Source: CAVOHU01 sp963817885 (GTDB lineage: Bacteria; Acidobacteriota; Vicinamibacteria; Vicinamibacterales; JAKQTR01). From it: a stretch of DNA of 64,000 nucleotides. How positions within the stretch are numbered: position 1 is the first letter of the stretch; every line of letters begins with the position of its first letter. Both the position numbers and the translations under genes were made by a program. Under the pieces are notes generated by a model that did no database searches, was not told the origin of the DNA, and saw only the letters and a list, made by a program, of their open reading frames with translations. Location of the stretch: NCBI GenBank assembly GCA_963817885.1, contig CAWFQE010000013.1, positions 1-64,000 on the forward strand, given 5' to 3'. This document shows positions 37,031 through 46,098 of the stretch, one piece after another.

Positions 37031-37621
37031 ATGAGCGGCTCGTTGAGATCGGTGTGCGTGTTTTGCGGCTCGAGCCCGGGCGTCGACCCCGCCTACTCCG
37101 ACGCCGCGAGGCGAATGGGGCGGGCCATCGCACAGGGCCGCCGGCGCCTGGTGTACGGCGGCAGCAACATCGGGCTGATGGCCGCACTGGCTTCGTCTGC
37201 GCTCGAGGCCGGCGGCGAAGTCGTCGGGGTCATTCCGAAGAATCTCGAGGAGAAACGCCTGCTCCATCCCGCGCTCACGTCGACACACGTCGTCGGCTCG
37301 ATGCACGAGCGCAAGGCGATGATGGCCGAACTCGCGGACGGGTTCGTTGCGATGCCCGGCGGACTCGGCACGCTCGACGAGCTGTTCGAAATCTGGTCGT
37401 GGGCTCAACTCGGCCTGCACGCCAAGCCGATCGGCCTGCTGAACGTCGGTGGATTCTGGGACCCGCTGCTGGCGCTGGTCGACCGCGTCGTCGGGCAGGG
37501 ATTCATGCGGCGCGAGCATCGCGACGCGATCGTCGTCGAGATCGTGCCCGAACGGCTGCTCTCCGGCATGGACTCGGCCAGGCCGGTCGGCCTGCCGAAA
37601 TGGATACCCGATTTCAGATGA
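37031..37621 (+). CDS. LOG-family protein (cytokinin riboside 5'-monophosphate phosphoribohydrolase type, TIGR00730)
   Basis: The protein is about 196 residues. It opens SVCVFCGSSPG and carries LVYGGSNIGLMAALA, HERKAMMAELADGFVAMPGG and the catalytic PGGLGTLDELFEIWSW. The family hydrolyses nucleoside 5'-monophosphates to base and ribose phosphate. ATG 37031 with GGTGGAG gives the usual short N terminus, but ATG 36992 overlaps the symporter stop (ATGA), so translation may begin there with 13 more residues. It converges on the gene ending at 37614 with an 8-nt overlap. Confidence 0.88.
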   Translation: MSGSLRSVCVFCGSSPGVDPAYSDAARRMGRAIAQGRRRLVYGGSNIGLMAALASSALEAGGEVVGVIPKNLEEKRLLHPALTSTHVVGSMHERKAMMAELADGFVAMPGGLGTLDELFEIWSWAQLGLHAKPIGLLNVGGFWDPLLALVDRVVGQGFMRREHRDAIVVEIVPERLLSGMDSARPVGLPKWIPDFR

Positions 37622-38162
37622 GGCGCGCCTGCTTCTGGGTGTGAGCGAGCACCACGTCCTTGACCCGGTCAATCCACCGCTCGCGCTGTCCCTCTTCGAG
37701 CCGCTCGCAGGGGATCTTGAGTTCGCCGAGCAGCGTGTCGACCAGCTGATCAATCGAACGGACGAAGAACTCGTCCGTGTCGCGCACCCCGTCGGCCGAC
37801 GCCACCCCCGACACCGGGACCTTGAACAGCAGGTCGTAGGTCTTCATCCAGTGCTTCATGAAGCTCTCGATCGGGCGCTGCCGGCCGCAGGCGAACATCA
37901 GGTAGGCGTAGTTGTCGAGCACGCTGCGGTCGCACACGACCACGTCGTGCTGGCTGCCGGACCGGATCTCCTCGGCGATCTGGGTCATGAAGATCCAGGT
38001 CTGCGCCTCGAGCGAGGTCTTTCGATTGATCGGGAGCGGTGAGAGCCTGGCGACCTCCTTGACGATGTCGACGTTGACGCCTTGTCGTTTCAGGGATGCG
38101 GCGAGGTCGTAACAGAGCGTCGTCTTGCCGACGCCGTGGGTTCCAATGAAGGCGACTTTCAT
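37614..38162 (-). CDS. NadR/AAA_28-like P-loop ATPase
   Basis: This 182-residue protein has a Walker A MKVAFIGTHGVGKTTLCYDL at the very N terminus, DVVVCDRSVLDNYAYLMF as a Walker B/lid region, and a helical C terminus (RSIDQLVDTLLGELKIP). It resembles the ribosylnicotinamide-kinase half of NadR and other small AAA_28 kinases. A nucleoside or nucleotide substrate is likely, but not proven. It is convergent with the LOG gene, which also handles nucleotides. Confidence 0.75.
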   Translation of the reverse strand: MKVAFIGTHGVGKTTLCYDLAASLKRQGVNVDIVKEVARLSPLPINRKTSLEAQTWIFMTQIAEEIRSGSQHDVVVCDRSVLDNYAYLMFACGRQRPIESFMKHWMKTYDLLFKVPVSGVASADGVRDTDEFFVRSIDQLVDTLLGELKIPCERLEEGQRERWIDRVKDVVLAHTQKQARLI

Positions 38163-38232
38163 CGACGCGATCGTACTCCACCTGACTGCAGGACGAGAAG
38201 CGCGCATTGACCGGCGAATAACAACGCGGAAA

Positions 38233-39099
38233 TCAGAAGCGGCCGCCGAGGCCGACGATTGTATGCGACCTCTTGCCGAAGCCGTGCTCGATATCGAGCG
38301 TGAGGTGACGGGACACCGCGAGGACGCCGCCGGCCAGCAGGTTCCAGGCGGAAGCAGGCTGTGCCGCCACGTCGTAGGCGAGGCTGATTCCGCCGGGCAG
38401 TGCAATTGCCCCTCGCTGGCGCAGGGACAGGCTCTGATGCATTGCGCCGGCATAGATCGCCCCCTGCAGCCTTCTGTCGCCGAACGACACGCCCACGCGA
38501 GGGCCCTGGTTGAACACCCGCGTACTGGTGTCCTGCACATCGGTCGTCGACCAGGACCAGTTCAGGTCGTAGGTCGCGAACACGCCCCTGTAGCCAACGG
38601 CCGGAGTGAGCCCGAATCCGTAGACTGAACCTTCGTAGCTGACTGACAGCGGAAAGAGCACCGCCACGGACGAGGGGCCGCTCGACTCGATCGTGATCTC
38701 GGTGGCCTCGCCGCTCACCTTGCCCCCCATCACGTACACGTTGAGAAAGGGAAACAGCCAGGCATCGGCCCGCACGCCCTTCGCGTTGCTCGACGTCCTG
38801 ACCGATGATGTCCCGAGCAGGCCGAGCGGTATCGGGACGCCGCCCAGCGACAGCTGGACATCGCCAAGCGGCAGCACCTGGCTCATCCAGACGCCGCCGA
38901 GGGTGAGGCCGAACGGCAATGGCATGTCCGCCCGGTATTCCGGAGGTATGAGATCGCCGAGGAGCGGCAGGACCGATGATCGCGGTTGCGTGTCCGTCGG
39001 GCCGGACGGCGTTCGCTGCTGAGCCCGGGCATCCGGCACGCCAGGCCCCCACGCCACCACGGCCGCCAGCACGATAGCCGCTCGCACTCCGCGTGTCAT
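38233..39099 (-). CDS. exported outer-membrane beta-barrel-like protein
   Basis: This 288-residue protein has a signal peptide (AAIVLAAVVAWGPGVPDARA), then repeated amphipathic strands (DAWLFPFLNVYVMGGKVSG, YGFGLTPAVGYRGVF, GAIYAGAMHQSLSL, WNLLAGGVLAVSRHLTLDIE) ending in GLGGRF with terminal Phe, the usual barrel assembly signal. No specific family is recognised. It lies upstream on the same strand as the NadR-like ATPase with a 70-nt gap. Confidence 0.68.
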   Translation of the reverse strand: MTRGVRAAIVLAAVVAWGPGVPDARAQQRTPSGPTDTQPRSSVLPLLGDLIPPEYRADMPLPFGLTLGGVWMSQVLPLGDVQLSLGGVPIPLGLLGTSSVRTSSNAKGVRADAWLFPFLNVYVMGGKVSGEATEITIESSGPSSVAVLFPLSVSYEGSVYGFGLTPAVGYRGVFATYDLNWSWSTTDVQDTSTRVFNQGPRVGVSFGDRRLQGAIYAGAMHQSLSLRQRGAIALPGGISLAYDVAAQPASAWNLLAGGVLAVSRHLTLDIEHGFGKRSHTIVGLGGRF

Positions 39100-39223
39100 C
39101 GCTGACCTCCGCGCGGGGACCGGCCGGACTCCGGACTGCCTTACCTCAGCGCCCGTGTGCCCAATCGATGTCGAGGCACGGGCAGTCGCCACGTGGAGGC
39201 GGCCGCCCGTGCGCTCGTAACGG

Positions 39224-40870
39224 CTATTTCAGCTTCACCACGTTGACCGTGCCGTCGCCGTATTTCTTCGCCAGCCCGTCGATGGTCCGGCCGCCGAACT
39301 TCGCCGCCATCGCGTCGATGGTCGGCTGGTTGGCGAGCATCTTCCCGGCCCCGGCCTTGCACTCCTCGATGTTGCCCGCCACCATGATGATCATCTTGTC
39401 GGGCCGCAGGTACTTCTGCGCCACCCGCTTGATGTCTGCGAGCGTGACCGCCCCGTATCGGGTCTCGTAGGCCTCATAGAAATCCCGCGGCCGTCCTTCG
39501 AGCTCGAGCGACGCGAAATTCCTCAAGTTGCCGGCCGTGTTCGAAAACAGGGCCGGGAAGGCGCTCAGCCGGGCGGCCTTGGCGAACTTCAGGTCCTGCT
39601 CGCTGACATCGCCCGCCCTCATCCGCTCGATCTCGTTCAGCATCAATTGCGCAGCGAAGACGACCGTCTCGTTCTTCGTCTGGCAAAAGGCCTGGAACGT
39701 TCCAGGGAAATGGATCTCCGACGGGATCGACGAGTTGGTGGTGTACGCCAGGCCGTTGTCCGTCCGGACGATCCTCGTGATTCGCGACGAGAACGATCCG
39801 CCGCCGAGCGTGTAGTTCATCAGGTCGACGGCCGGGTAGTCCGGATCGTCGCGCGTGATCCCGATGTGGCCGATCTGGATGATTCCCTGGTTCGGCATCG
39901 CTCCCTGCGGCTGGACCATGTAGACGCCGGGCTTGGTGGTCTGCTCCGCCTTGGGCCACTTGGGCTCGGCCTTCTCGGCGTTTCGCCACTTGCCGAAGGT
40001 GGCCTCGAGCTTCTGGAGCATCTCGGCCTTCTTGAAGTCGCCGGCCACCACCAGGATGGCGTTGTTGGCGCCCCAGTACTTCTTGTGCCACGCCACCACG
40101 TCGGCGCGGGTGATGCTTCCGATGGTGGACTCGGTGGGTTCGGCGACAATCGGTGAGGCGTCACCGTAAACCAGGCGCTGGAAGGTCCGGCTGGCGACGT
40201 TGCTGATATTGCGGTTGCGGTTCCTGATGGCCGGCAGCATGGCCTGCTTGTCGCGCTGGAGCCGGTCTTCAGGGAACGCCGGATTGTTGAGCAGGTCGAG
40301 CCAGATCTTCAGGCCTTCGTCGACGTGCCGCATGTGAATCGACAGGCTGGTTGCGGTGACCGTCCCGGCGAGGAAGTCCATGCGCTCGTTGATCTGATCG
40401 CCGGTCATCGTCGTCGTGCCGCCCGCGCGGACGAGCGATCCGGTCAACGCCTGGATGCCCAGCTTGTCCGGGGGCTCGAGGAAGGACCCTCTTCCGCCGG
40501 CGCCCCCGCCGCCACGCTGCGGCAGGCTGGTGGTGAACTCGGCGCCTCGTCCCCTGCCGCCGCCCGCCCCACCGCCGGCGATCACGGGCGAGAGCAGCGT
40601 GGCGTCGAACCAGGGAATTTCGTTGTCCTCGGCGATGTACACGACGAGGCCGTTCGAGAGGGTCACGCGGAAGTCGGCAGCCCTGGGCGCCTTGAAGCCG
40701 AGCGGCGGATACTTGAACTGGTCGGGCCGGGGCCCCTTGGCGGCGGCCGCCTGGGCTGCCTGAGCGGCCTGTTTCGAAGCGGCGGTCTGTGCGATGACGG
40801 CGCTGGAGGCCAGGTAGCACCCCAACACGCCGATCAGCATGATCGCCGAAAGTCGTTTCAGCATGGTCAT
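39224..40870 (-). CDS. exported M16-family peptidase homologue lacking the zinc motif
   Basis: This 548-residue protein has a signal peptide (SAIMLIGVLGCYLASSAVIA). The M16 fold is seen in VTLSNGLVVYIAEDNEIPWF, GIQALTGSLVRAGGTTTMTG, ADVVAWHKKYWGANNAILVV and MNYTLGGGSFSSRITRIVRT, but HxxEH is absent. It is the non-catalytic partner of the M16 protein encoded just upstream (23-nt gap), as in heterodimeric M16B enzymes. AGAAAGGATC before ATG 40870 provides a ribosome site. A Gly/Arg-rich loop lies at about 105-130. Confidence 0.88.
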   Translation of the reverse strand: MTMLKRLSAIMLIGVLGCYLASSAVIAQTAASKQAAQAAQAAAAKGPRPDQFKYPPLGFKAPRAADFRVTLSNGLVVYIAEDNEIPWFDATLLSPVIAGGGAGGGRGRGAEFTTSLPQRGGGGAGGRGSFLEPPDKLGIQALTGSLVRAGGTTTMTGDQINERMDFLAGTVTATSLSIHMRHVDEGLKIWLDLLNNPAFPEDRLQRDKQAMLPAIRNRNRNISNVASRTFQRLVYGDASPIVAEPTESTIGSITRADVVAWHKKYWGANNAILVVAGDFKKAEMLQKLEATFGKWRNAEKAEPKWPKAEQTTKPGVYMVQPQGAMPNQGIIQIGHIGITRDDPDYPAVDLMNYTLGGGSFSSRITRIVRTDNGLAYTTNSSIPSEIHFPGTFQAFCQTKNETVVFAAQLMLNEIERMRAGDVSEQDLKFAKAARLSAFPALFSNTAGNLRNFASLELEGRPRDFYEAYETRYGAVTLADIKRVAQKYLRPDKMIIMVAGNIEECKAGAGKMLANQPTIDAMAAKFGGRTIDGLAKKYGDGTVNVVKLK

Positions 40871-40893
40871 GATCCTTTCTGCGGTGCGGGGTC

Positions 40894-42441
40894 CTACTTC
40901 TCGCGTTCCAGCACGCCGGTGACGCTGTTGTCCCGGGTCAGGTACTTCCTGGCGACGCGCATCAGGTCGGCCGGCGTCACCGCCATGCGCTGCTTGTACT
41001 GCTCCTCGATGAACTGCCACTGGTAGGCGATGTCCATCCGGGCCAGCGTGGTGGCGATCCCCATCCCGGCCAGGCTCTGCAGGTAGTCAGCCTCGACCGA
41101 GTTCTTGAGCCGCTGCAGCAGTTGCGCGTCGACCGGCGTGAACTTCGCGTCCTCGATGTACAGCCACAGTTCCCGCTCGAGGGTGTCGAGCGGCACGACC
41201 GTCTCGTTTTCGATCTCCCTGGCGCTGGCGTTCACGCGGAACGACCCGTCGTACTCGGAGTTCGAGGCGCTGGCGCCCACGTTGGTCGCGTGCGCAAGCC
41301 TGCCGTTGACCAGGTCGAGGTACATCTTCCCGGTCCGCGCGCTCATCGTGCGGCCCAGCATGAAGAGCGGCGCCAGGTCGTCGTGCCAGAGCGGCGGCAC
41401 GTGGAACATGATCGTGACGGCCGGGTTGGTGGCCGCCCTCCCGAGGACCCGCTTCTCGATGTAGGGCGTCTTGAAGTTGGGACCGTAGACCTTCTTGTAG
41501 TACTCGGAGTACGGTTCCTCGGTGCGGACGCGCGGCGACTTGCCCTTCGGCTTGATCGGCCCGAAGTACTTGGTGACGAGCGGCATGATCGCCTTCTCGT
41601 CGACGTCACCCACCATCACGAGCGTCGCGTTGTCGGGGCGGTAGAACTGCTCGCGATAGTCGATCAGTTCCTGCTTGGTGATCCGGCTCACATCCGACAT
41701 CCAGCCCACGACGGGATTCCGGTACGGGCTTGCGGCGAAGAACGTGGCATTGAGCTGTTCGGAGAAGAACGACCCGGGGTTGTTCTCGCTCATCCGCCGC
41801 TCTTCAGTAATGACGTCGCGCTCCGAGTAGAACTCCCGGAAGACCGGGTTGACCATCCGGTCGGCCTCGAGCGCCAGGTACAGCTCGATCTTGTTCTTCG
41901 GAAGCGTGACGTAGTACTGCGTCATCTCCTGGTTGGTGGACGCGTTGAGGCCCGTGCCGCCCGCCTCCTGGTAGGCGCCCCAGATCTCCTCGCTGACGAT
42001 CGTCTCGGCCTTCTGCTTGTTCAGCAGGTCGCTCACCTGCTTCTTCAGCTCGACGATCTTCGCCTCGTCGCGCCCCTTGATCTTCGTGTCCTCCTCGGCG
42101 AGCTTCGTTTCGAGCGCGTCGATCTGCCGGTCGTACTCCAGGTCTTTCAGGAGCGTGCCGGGCTTGATGCCCATCGAGTAGGTCCCTTTGAACATCATGT
42201 GCTCGTGCAGGTGCGAGACCCCTGTGATGCCCGGGCGCTCGTTGACCGACCCGACGCGGTAGGCCAGCACGCAGTTGATGAGCGGTGCTTCGGGGCGCTT
42301 GACCAGCAGCACCTTGAGGCCGTTCGGTAGCGTCCGCTCGATCACCTGGCTGGTGAGACTCACCTGCTGCGCCTCGGTCGGGACGAACCAGACGAAAGCC
42401 AGCACGATGAGCCCGAGACAGACGAACAGTCGATGTCTCAT
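40894..42441 (-). CDS. exported M16-family zinc metallopeptidase (catalytic subunit)
   Basis: This 515-residue protein has a signal peptide (LFVCLGLIVLAFVWFVPTEA). The zinc site HLHEH (HxxEH, residues 77-81) is intact, with the distal Glu region ASTNQEMTQYYVTLP. An inserted charged coiled-coil-like stretch (about 105-150; LEYDRQIDALETKLAEEDTK) follows the zinc helix. With its non-catalytic partner it should form a clamshell protease that degrades peptides in the periplasm. ATG 42441 is favoured over 42456 because it starts immediately before the hydrophobic core. Confidence 0.9.
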   Translation of the reverse strand: MRHRLFVCLGLIVLAFVWFVPTEAQQVSLTSQVIERTLPNGLKVLLVKRPEAPLINCVLAYRVGSVNERPGITGVSHLHEHMMFKGTYSMGIKPGTLLKDLEYDRQIDALETKLAEEDTKIKGRDEAKIVELKKQVSDLLNKQKAETIVSEEIWGAYQEAGGTGLNASTNQEMTQYYVTLPKNKIELYLALEADRMVNPVFREFYSERDVITEERRMSENNPGSFFSEQLNATFFAASPYRNPVVGWMSDVSRITKQELIDYREQFYRPDNATLVMVGDVDEKAIMPLVTKYFGPIKPKGKSPRVRTEEPYSEYYKKVYGPNFKTPYIEKRVLGRAATNPAVTIMFHVPPLWHDDLAPLFMLGRTMSARTGKMYLDLVNGRLAHATNVGASASNSEYDGSFRVNASAREIENETVVPLDTLERELWLYIEDAKFTPVDAQLLQRLKNSVEADYLQSLAGMGIATTLARMDIAYQWQFIEEQYKQRMAVTPADLMRVARKYLTRDNSVTGVLEREK

Positions 42442-42569
42442 GGAAATCTCTCCCATGCTCGGGGTAAATGAGGATGCAGGGGCACGACAGAACCGCGACG
42501 GGTTCGAGAGGGGCGCCAAAGGATAGCACAGGGCGGCCGGCCGCCAGCCAGACGGGAATCGAGGAGCCC

Positions 42570-43565
42570 CTAGACCGGCGTCTTCATCCAGGCGGCGGTG
42601 TTGTGGAAGTTCACGACCACGCCGCCGGGCGGATTGATGGCGTCACAGTCCCGGCGCTGCTCGTCGGACAGGGTCATGTCGAGCACGGGCAGCAGGTTCT
42701 CGAGCTGTTCGAGCGTCCGCGGACCGACCACCGGCGAGGTCACGCCCGGCTGGTCCTTCGTCCACAGAAGCGCCAGCTGCCCCGCTGGAATGCCGTGCCT
42801 GCGGGCCATGGCTCCAAACTGCCGACCCGCATCGACGCCGCGGCGCGTCACGCGATCGGCATAGATGCTTCCCGGCAGTCTCCCCGCCCGCGAGTCGGAC
42901 GGCAGGAGATCGAAGTCGTCGTACCTGCCGGCGAGAACGCCCTGGGCCAGCGGCGCCCACGGGAGGATGGCGAGATCGTGGCGGGCGGCAAGCGGGAGGA
43001 GTTCGTTCTCGATGCGGCGGTCCAGCAGATTGTACGGAGGCTGCTCGCTCACATACCGCGCGTAGTCGTGGCGCTCACTCGCCGCGAGCGCCTCCATCAC
43101 CATCCACGCCGGGTGTGTCGAACACCCGATGTAGCGGACCTTCCCCGCGCGGACCAGGTCGGTCAGCGCGCCAAGCGTTTCCTCGATGGCCGTTTCCGGG
43201 CTCGGCCGATGGACCTGATAGAGATCGATGACGTCGGTGCCGAGCCGCCGCAGTGACGCCTCGCAGGCCTGGATGATGTGGAGCCGCGAATTGCCGAGGT
43301 CATTCGCGCCATCGCCGGTGCGGTTGTGGACCTTGGTTGCCAGCAGGACCCGGTGCCGGCGTCTTGCCAACGCCTTGCCAAGGATGATTTCCGATTCGCC
43401 CCCACTGTAGGAATCAGCGGTGTCCACCAGGTTGATCCCCGCGTCGAGGGCGGCGTGCACCATGCGCACGCCCTCGGCTTCGGGCGTCGCGGTGCCGAAG
43501 TTGTAGGTCCCGAGGCCCAGGGGCGATACCCGCACTCCCGTGCGGCCGAGGAGGCGGTACTCCAT
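42570..43565 (-). CDS. aldo/keto reductase
   Basis: This 331-residue TIM-barrel oxidoreductase has the catalytic tetrad in order: Asp and Tyr in LVDTADSYSGGESE, Lys in LLATKVHNR, His in LYQVHRPSP. The NADPH-binding C terminus is RSADAR-like in the segment VTSPVVGPRTLEQLENLLPV. It belongs to the AKR group of general-stress and sugar-type reductases. A monocistronic minus-strand gene. Confidence 0.9.
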   Translation of the reverse strand: MEYRLLGRTGVRVSPLGLGTYNFGTATPEAEGVRMVHAALDAGINLVDTADSYSGGESEIILGKALARRRHRVLLATKVHNRTGDGANDLGNSRLHIIQACEASLRRLGTDVIDLYQVHRPSPETAIEETLGALTDLVRAGKVRYIGCSTHPAWMVMEALAASERHDYARYVSEQPPYNLLDRRIENELLPLAARHDLAILPWAPLAQGVLAGRYDDFDLLPSDSRAGRLPGSIYADRVTRRGVDAGRQFGAMARRHGIPAGQLALLWTKDQPGVTSPVVGPRTLEQLENLLPVLDMTLSDEQRRDCDAINPPGGVVVNFHNTAAWMKTPV

Positions 43566-43823
43566 GCTCTCCGTGCTCCTTCATGCTGCTGATGTTGCCG
43601 CGCTGACACGGCTCGCTCCCGATCGTACCGCCGCGGTTGAATCCATAGCAAGGATCAACGCGGCACTGACAATCGGCATAGACTAGGTTCTAGCGAGGCC
43701 TTGCCATGAGACCGCCTTGGCGCAGCAGGGCTGATCGCTCGTGAGCCTCTCTGGATCAACAGCATTATCTGGCCTCGAGTGAATGGCTCCTGGCTCGAGG
43801 GCTCGGCCCGCAGGAGGTCTGAG

Positions 43824-44036
43824 ATGCAGGCACCGGACGATTGGGTCGAGGTCGGGGTCTACAACTACCGGCACGAAGCCGAGCTGGCCCGCAGCGTCCT
43901 GGAAGGCAGCGGCATCACCGCGGAGGTGCGCTCGGATGATGCCGGCGGCCAGCAGATCGGGCTGCAGTTCATCCGCGGCGCCAGGCTGCTCGTCCAGCGG
44001 CAGGATGCCGACAGGGCGCGCGGCGCGCTCGCCTGA
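43824..44036 (+). CDS. DUF2007-like small protein
   Basis: This 70-residue protein reads VEVGVYNYRHEAELARSVLE, GSGITAEVRSDDAGG and ARLLVQRQDADRARGAL, the ferredoxin-like pattern of DUF2007/putative signal-transducing proteins (fast-moving ends of the PF09413 type). A near-perfect ribosome site AGGAGGT precedes ATG 43824. The next gene starts 4 nt after its stop, so the two are co-translated. Confidence 0.75.
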   Translation: MQAPDDWVEVGVYNYRHEAELARSVLEGSGITAEVRSDDAGGQQIGLQFIRGARLLVQRQDADRARGALA

Positions 44037-44039
44037 GGC

Positions 44040-45152
44040 ATGGAGCCCCTCACACACACCCTGGTCGGCGCGCTCGCGGGCGAAGCGGGGCTGAAGCACC
44101 GCACGCCGCTGGCGATGGCTGCGCTGGTCACCGGCTCGATACTGCCCGACGTGGAGGGCGTCTGCTATCTCGCTGGATCGGACGTCGCCCTCCAGTACCG
44201 CCGCGGCTGGACACACGGCGTTGCGGCAATGGCCGTCCTCCCCCTTGCGCTGACGGGCCTGCTGCTGCTCTATGACCGGCTGTGGCGCCGAAGGCGCCAT
44301 CCGGATCTCGCGCCTGCGAAACCTGGCTGGCTGCTCCTGGTGTCCTTCATCGGCGTGCTCACGCATCCGATTCTGGACTGGACCAACAACTACGGCGTTC
44401 GCCTGCTGATGCCCTTCAACGGCCAGTGGTTCTACGGCGACGCGGTGTTCATCGTGGATCCGTGGCTCTGGCTGATCGCCGGCACCGCAGTCGTGCTGAT
44501 GACGCCGCGCGGCCGCGGGATGACGGAGCTGTGGACGGCCATCGCGGTTCTGACCTCGGCGCTTGTCCTCTTCAACCCGCTGGTTCCGGCCGCGGCCCGC
44601 ATCGTCTGGATGGGATTGGCTGCGCTTCTTGCCGTCCTGCGGGTGCGGCTGCGCCGGCCGCTCGGGGCGCGATACGCGTGGGTCTCGCTCGCCGCGACCA
44701 CGCTCTACCTGCTGCTGATGATTGGAGGCGCGCGCCAAGCCGAGCGCCAGGCGAAGGCCGCGGGCGAGCGCGAAGGGTGGACCGTGCAGCAGGCGGTATC
44801 CGTGCCCTCGCCGGCCAACCCGTTCCTGCGCCACGTGATCGTCGTCACACCGGATCGGTATGTCTTCGTCCCCGTGTCCTGGCCGGGCGGGCCGGACATG
44901 ACGCCGCCTTTCCAGTCGCTGCCGCGCGCCGTGCCTACTGCCGCGTCCATGGCGGCGATGTCCAGCCCACAGGTCCGGGGCCTGCGCGGCTGGCTTCGTT
45001 TCCCAAGCTACGACGCACAGCTCCAGCGTGACGGCAGTTACAGGGTGATCATCCGGGATGCGCGGTTCGCGGCGGGCAATCTTCCGGGCTTCGGGGTGGT
45101 GGCGACGGTGAATCTCGACTCACAACTCCGGCCGATGCAGCAGGCCCGGTAA
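44040..45152 (+). CDS. membrane-bound metal-dependent hydrolase-like protein (DUF457/YdjM type)
   Basis: This 370-residue protein opens MEPLTHTLVGALAGEAGL and has GSILPDVEG, GWTHGVAAM and LTHPILDWTNNYG, the His/Asp pattern of DUF457 membrane hydrolases. About six transmembrane helices lie in the first 240 residues, with a soluble C-terminal domain (about 245-370) of unknown fold. The reaction is unknown. It is co-translated with the DUF2007-like gene and converges on the HtrA-like gene. Confidence 0.8.
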   Translation: MEPLTHTLVGALAGEAGLKHRTPLAMAALVTGSILPDVEGVCYLAGSDVALQYRRGWTHGVAAMAVLPLALTGLLLLYDRLWRRRRHPDLAPAKPGWLLLVSFIGVLTHPILDWTNNYGVRLLMPFNGQWFYGDAVFIVDPWLWLIAGTAVVLMTPRGRGMTELWTAIAVLTSALVLFNPLVPAAARIVWMGLAALLAVLRVRLRRPLGARYAWVSLAATTLYLLLMIGGARQAERQAKAAGEREGWTVQQAVSVPSPANPFLRHVIVVTPDRYVFVPVSWPGGPDMTPPFQSLPRAVPTAASMAAMSSPQVRGLRGWLRFPSYDAQLQRDGSYRVIIRDARFAAGNLPGFGVVATVNLDSQLRPMQQAR

Positions 45153-45180
45153 GCGCCCCGGCGGGATTCGCGCCCGTTCC

Positions 45181-46098
45181 CTACGCGTCCAGCCTCCACG
45201 GGCGCACCGTCAAGGTGAGCTTGCGGCCGCGCCGGATCACGTCGACCTGAGTCGCTCGGCCGATTTGCTCGCCTCCCAGCACGGCGAACAGCGCGGGCGG
45301 ATCGGGCACCGGCGTCCGCGCGACCCGCAGGATGAGGTCTCCGGGCATCAGCAACTGGCCGCGCGATTTCCGGAGGCGCACCACCTCCAGCCCGGTGAGT
45401 TTCCGGCCCTCGACGGTTCGTGTTCTCGCCGCGATCGACACGCCGAGCGTCGCGCGCGCGACGCGGCCGTGCGTCATCAGATCGGGGATCACCGCCCTGA
45501 CGGTTTCAGCAGGAATCGCCAGCCCGATGTTGGGTGACTCGGAGTCGAGCAGCGTCGTCACACCGATCACCCGGCCCTGGACGTCCACCAGGGCCCCTCC
45601 CGAGTTGCCCTCGTGGATGTCACAATCGGTCTGCAGCAGGTGGTAGTGCGGCCGCCCGGGCCCGGCAACCGCGGTGCGGGCCAATCCCGATACGACACCA
45701 ATGGTGACGGTCTCGGGATACCGGCCGAGCGGGTTGCCGATGGCGAGACACATCTCGCCGGTTCGCGCCCGGGACCTTCGCACCGTGAGGTGGTGCTTCC
45801 AGGATCCGTCCAGCTTCAGCAGCGCGAGGTCGGCGACCGCATCAGTGCCCACCACGCCGGCCAGAGCTGTCGTGCCGCCCTGGAGCGTAACTTTCACGGG
45901 CGGATCCATGCCCGCCACGACGTGCTGATTGGTGACGATGTGGCCGCGCGAGTCGATGAAGAATCCCGACCCGCTGCTGCCGCCCTCGGAAGAGGTCCCC
46001 GTCAGCGCAACGGTCGCCCGCAACACGCCCGCGGTGAGATCCGCCAGCTCGTCGCTGAAGGCGGCCAGAAGCCGTGCGCGACCCGCCTTAGGCATCAA
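45181..46098 (-). CDS. HtrA/DegP-like trypsin-fold serine protease with PDZ domain, no signal peptide
   Basis: This 305-residue protein has the triad His59 in VTNQHVVAG, Asp90 in AVADLALLKL and Ser166 in EGNSGGALVD. A PDZ domain occupies about 215-300 (GLEVVRLRKSRGQLLMPGDL). The first 25 residues are amphipathic and lack a hydrophobic export signal, unusual for this family, so it may be cytoplasmic. Its start overlaps the end of the upstream YbjN-like gene by 11 nt, marking them as an operon. Confidence 0.85.
   Translation of the reverse strand: MMPKAGRARLLAAFSDELADLTAGVLRATVALTGTSSEGGSSGSGFFIDSRGHIVTNQHVVAGMDPPVKVTLQGGTTALAGVVGTDAVADLALLKLDGSWKHHLTVRRSRARTGEMCLAIGNPLGRYPETVTIGVVSGLARTAVAGPGRPHYHLLQTDCDIHEGNSGGALVDVQGRVIGVTTLLDSESPNIGLAIPAETVRAVIPDLMTHGRVARATLGVSIAARTRTVEGRKLTGLEVVRLRKSRGQLLMPGDLILRVARTPVPDPPALFAVLGGEQIGRATQVDVIRRGRKLTLTVRPWRLDA

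Noticed and set aside
43683..44834. Minus-strand frame opposite the DUF2007-like and DUF457-like genes
   Set aside because: The plus-strand genes have a strong ribosome site and family motifs; the antisense frame is Arg/Gln-rich low-complexity text.
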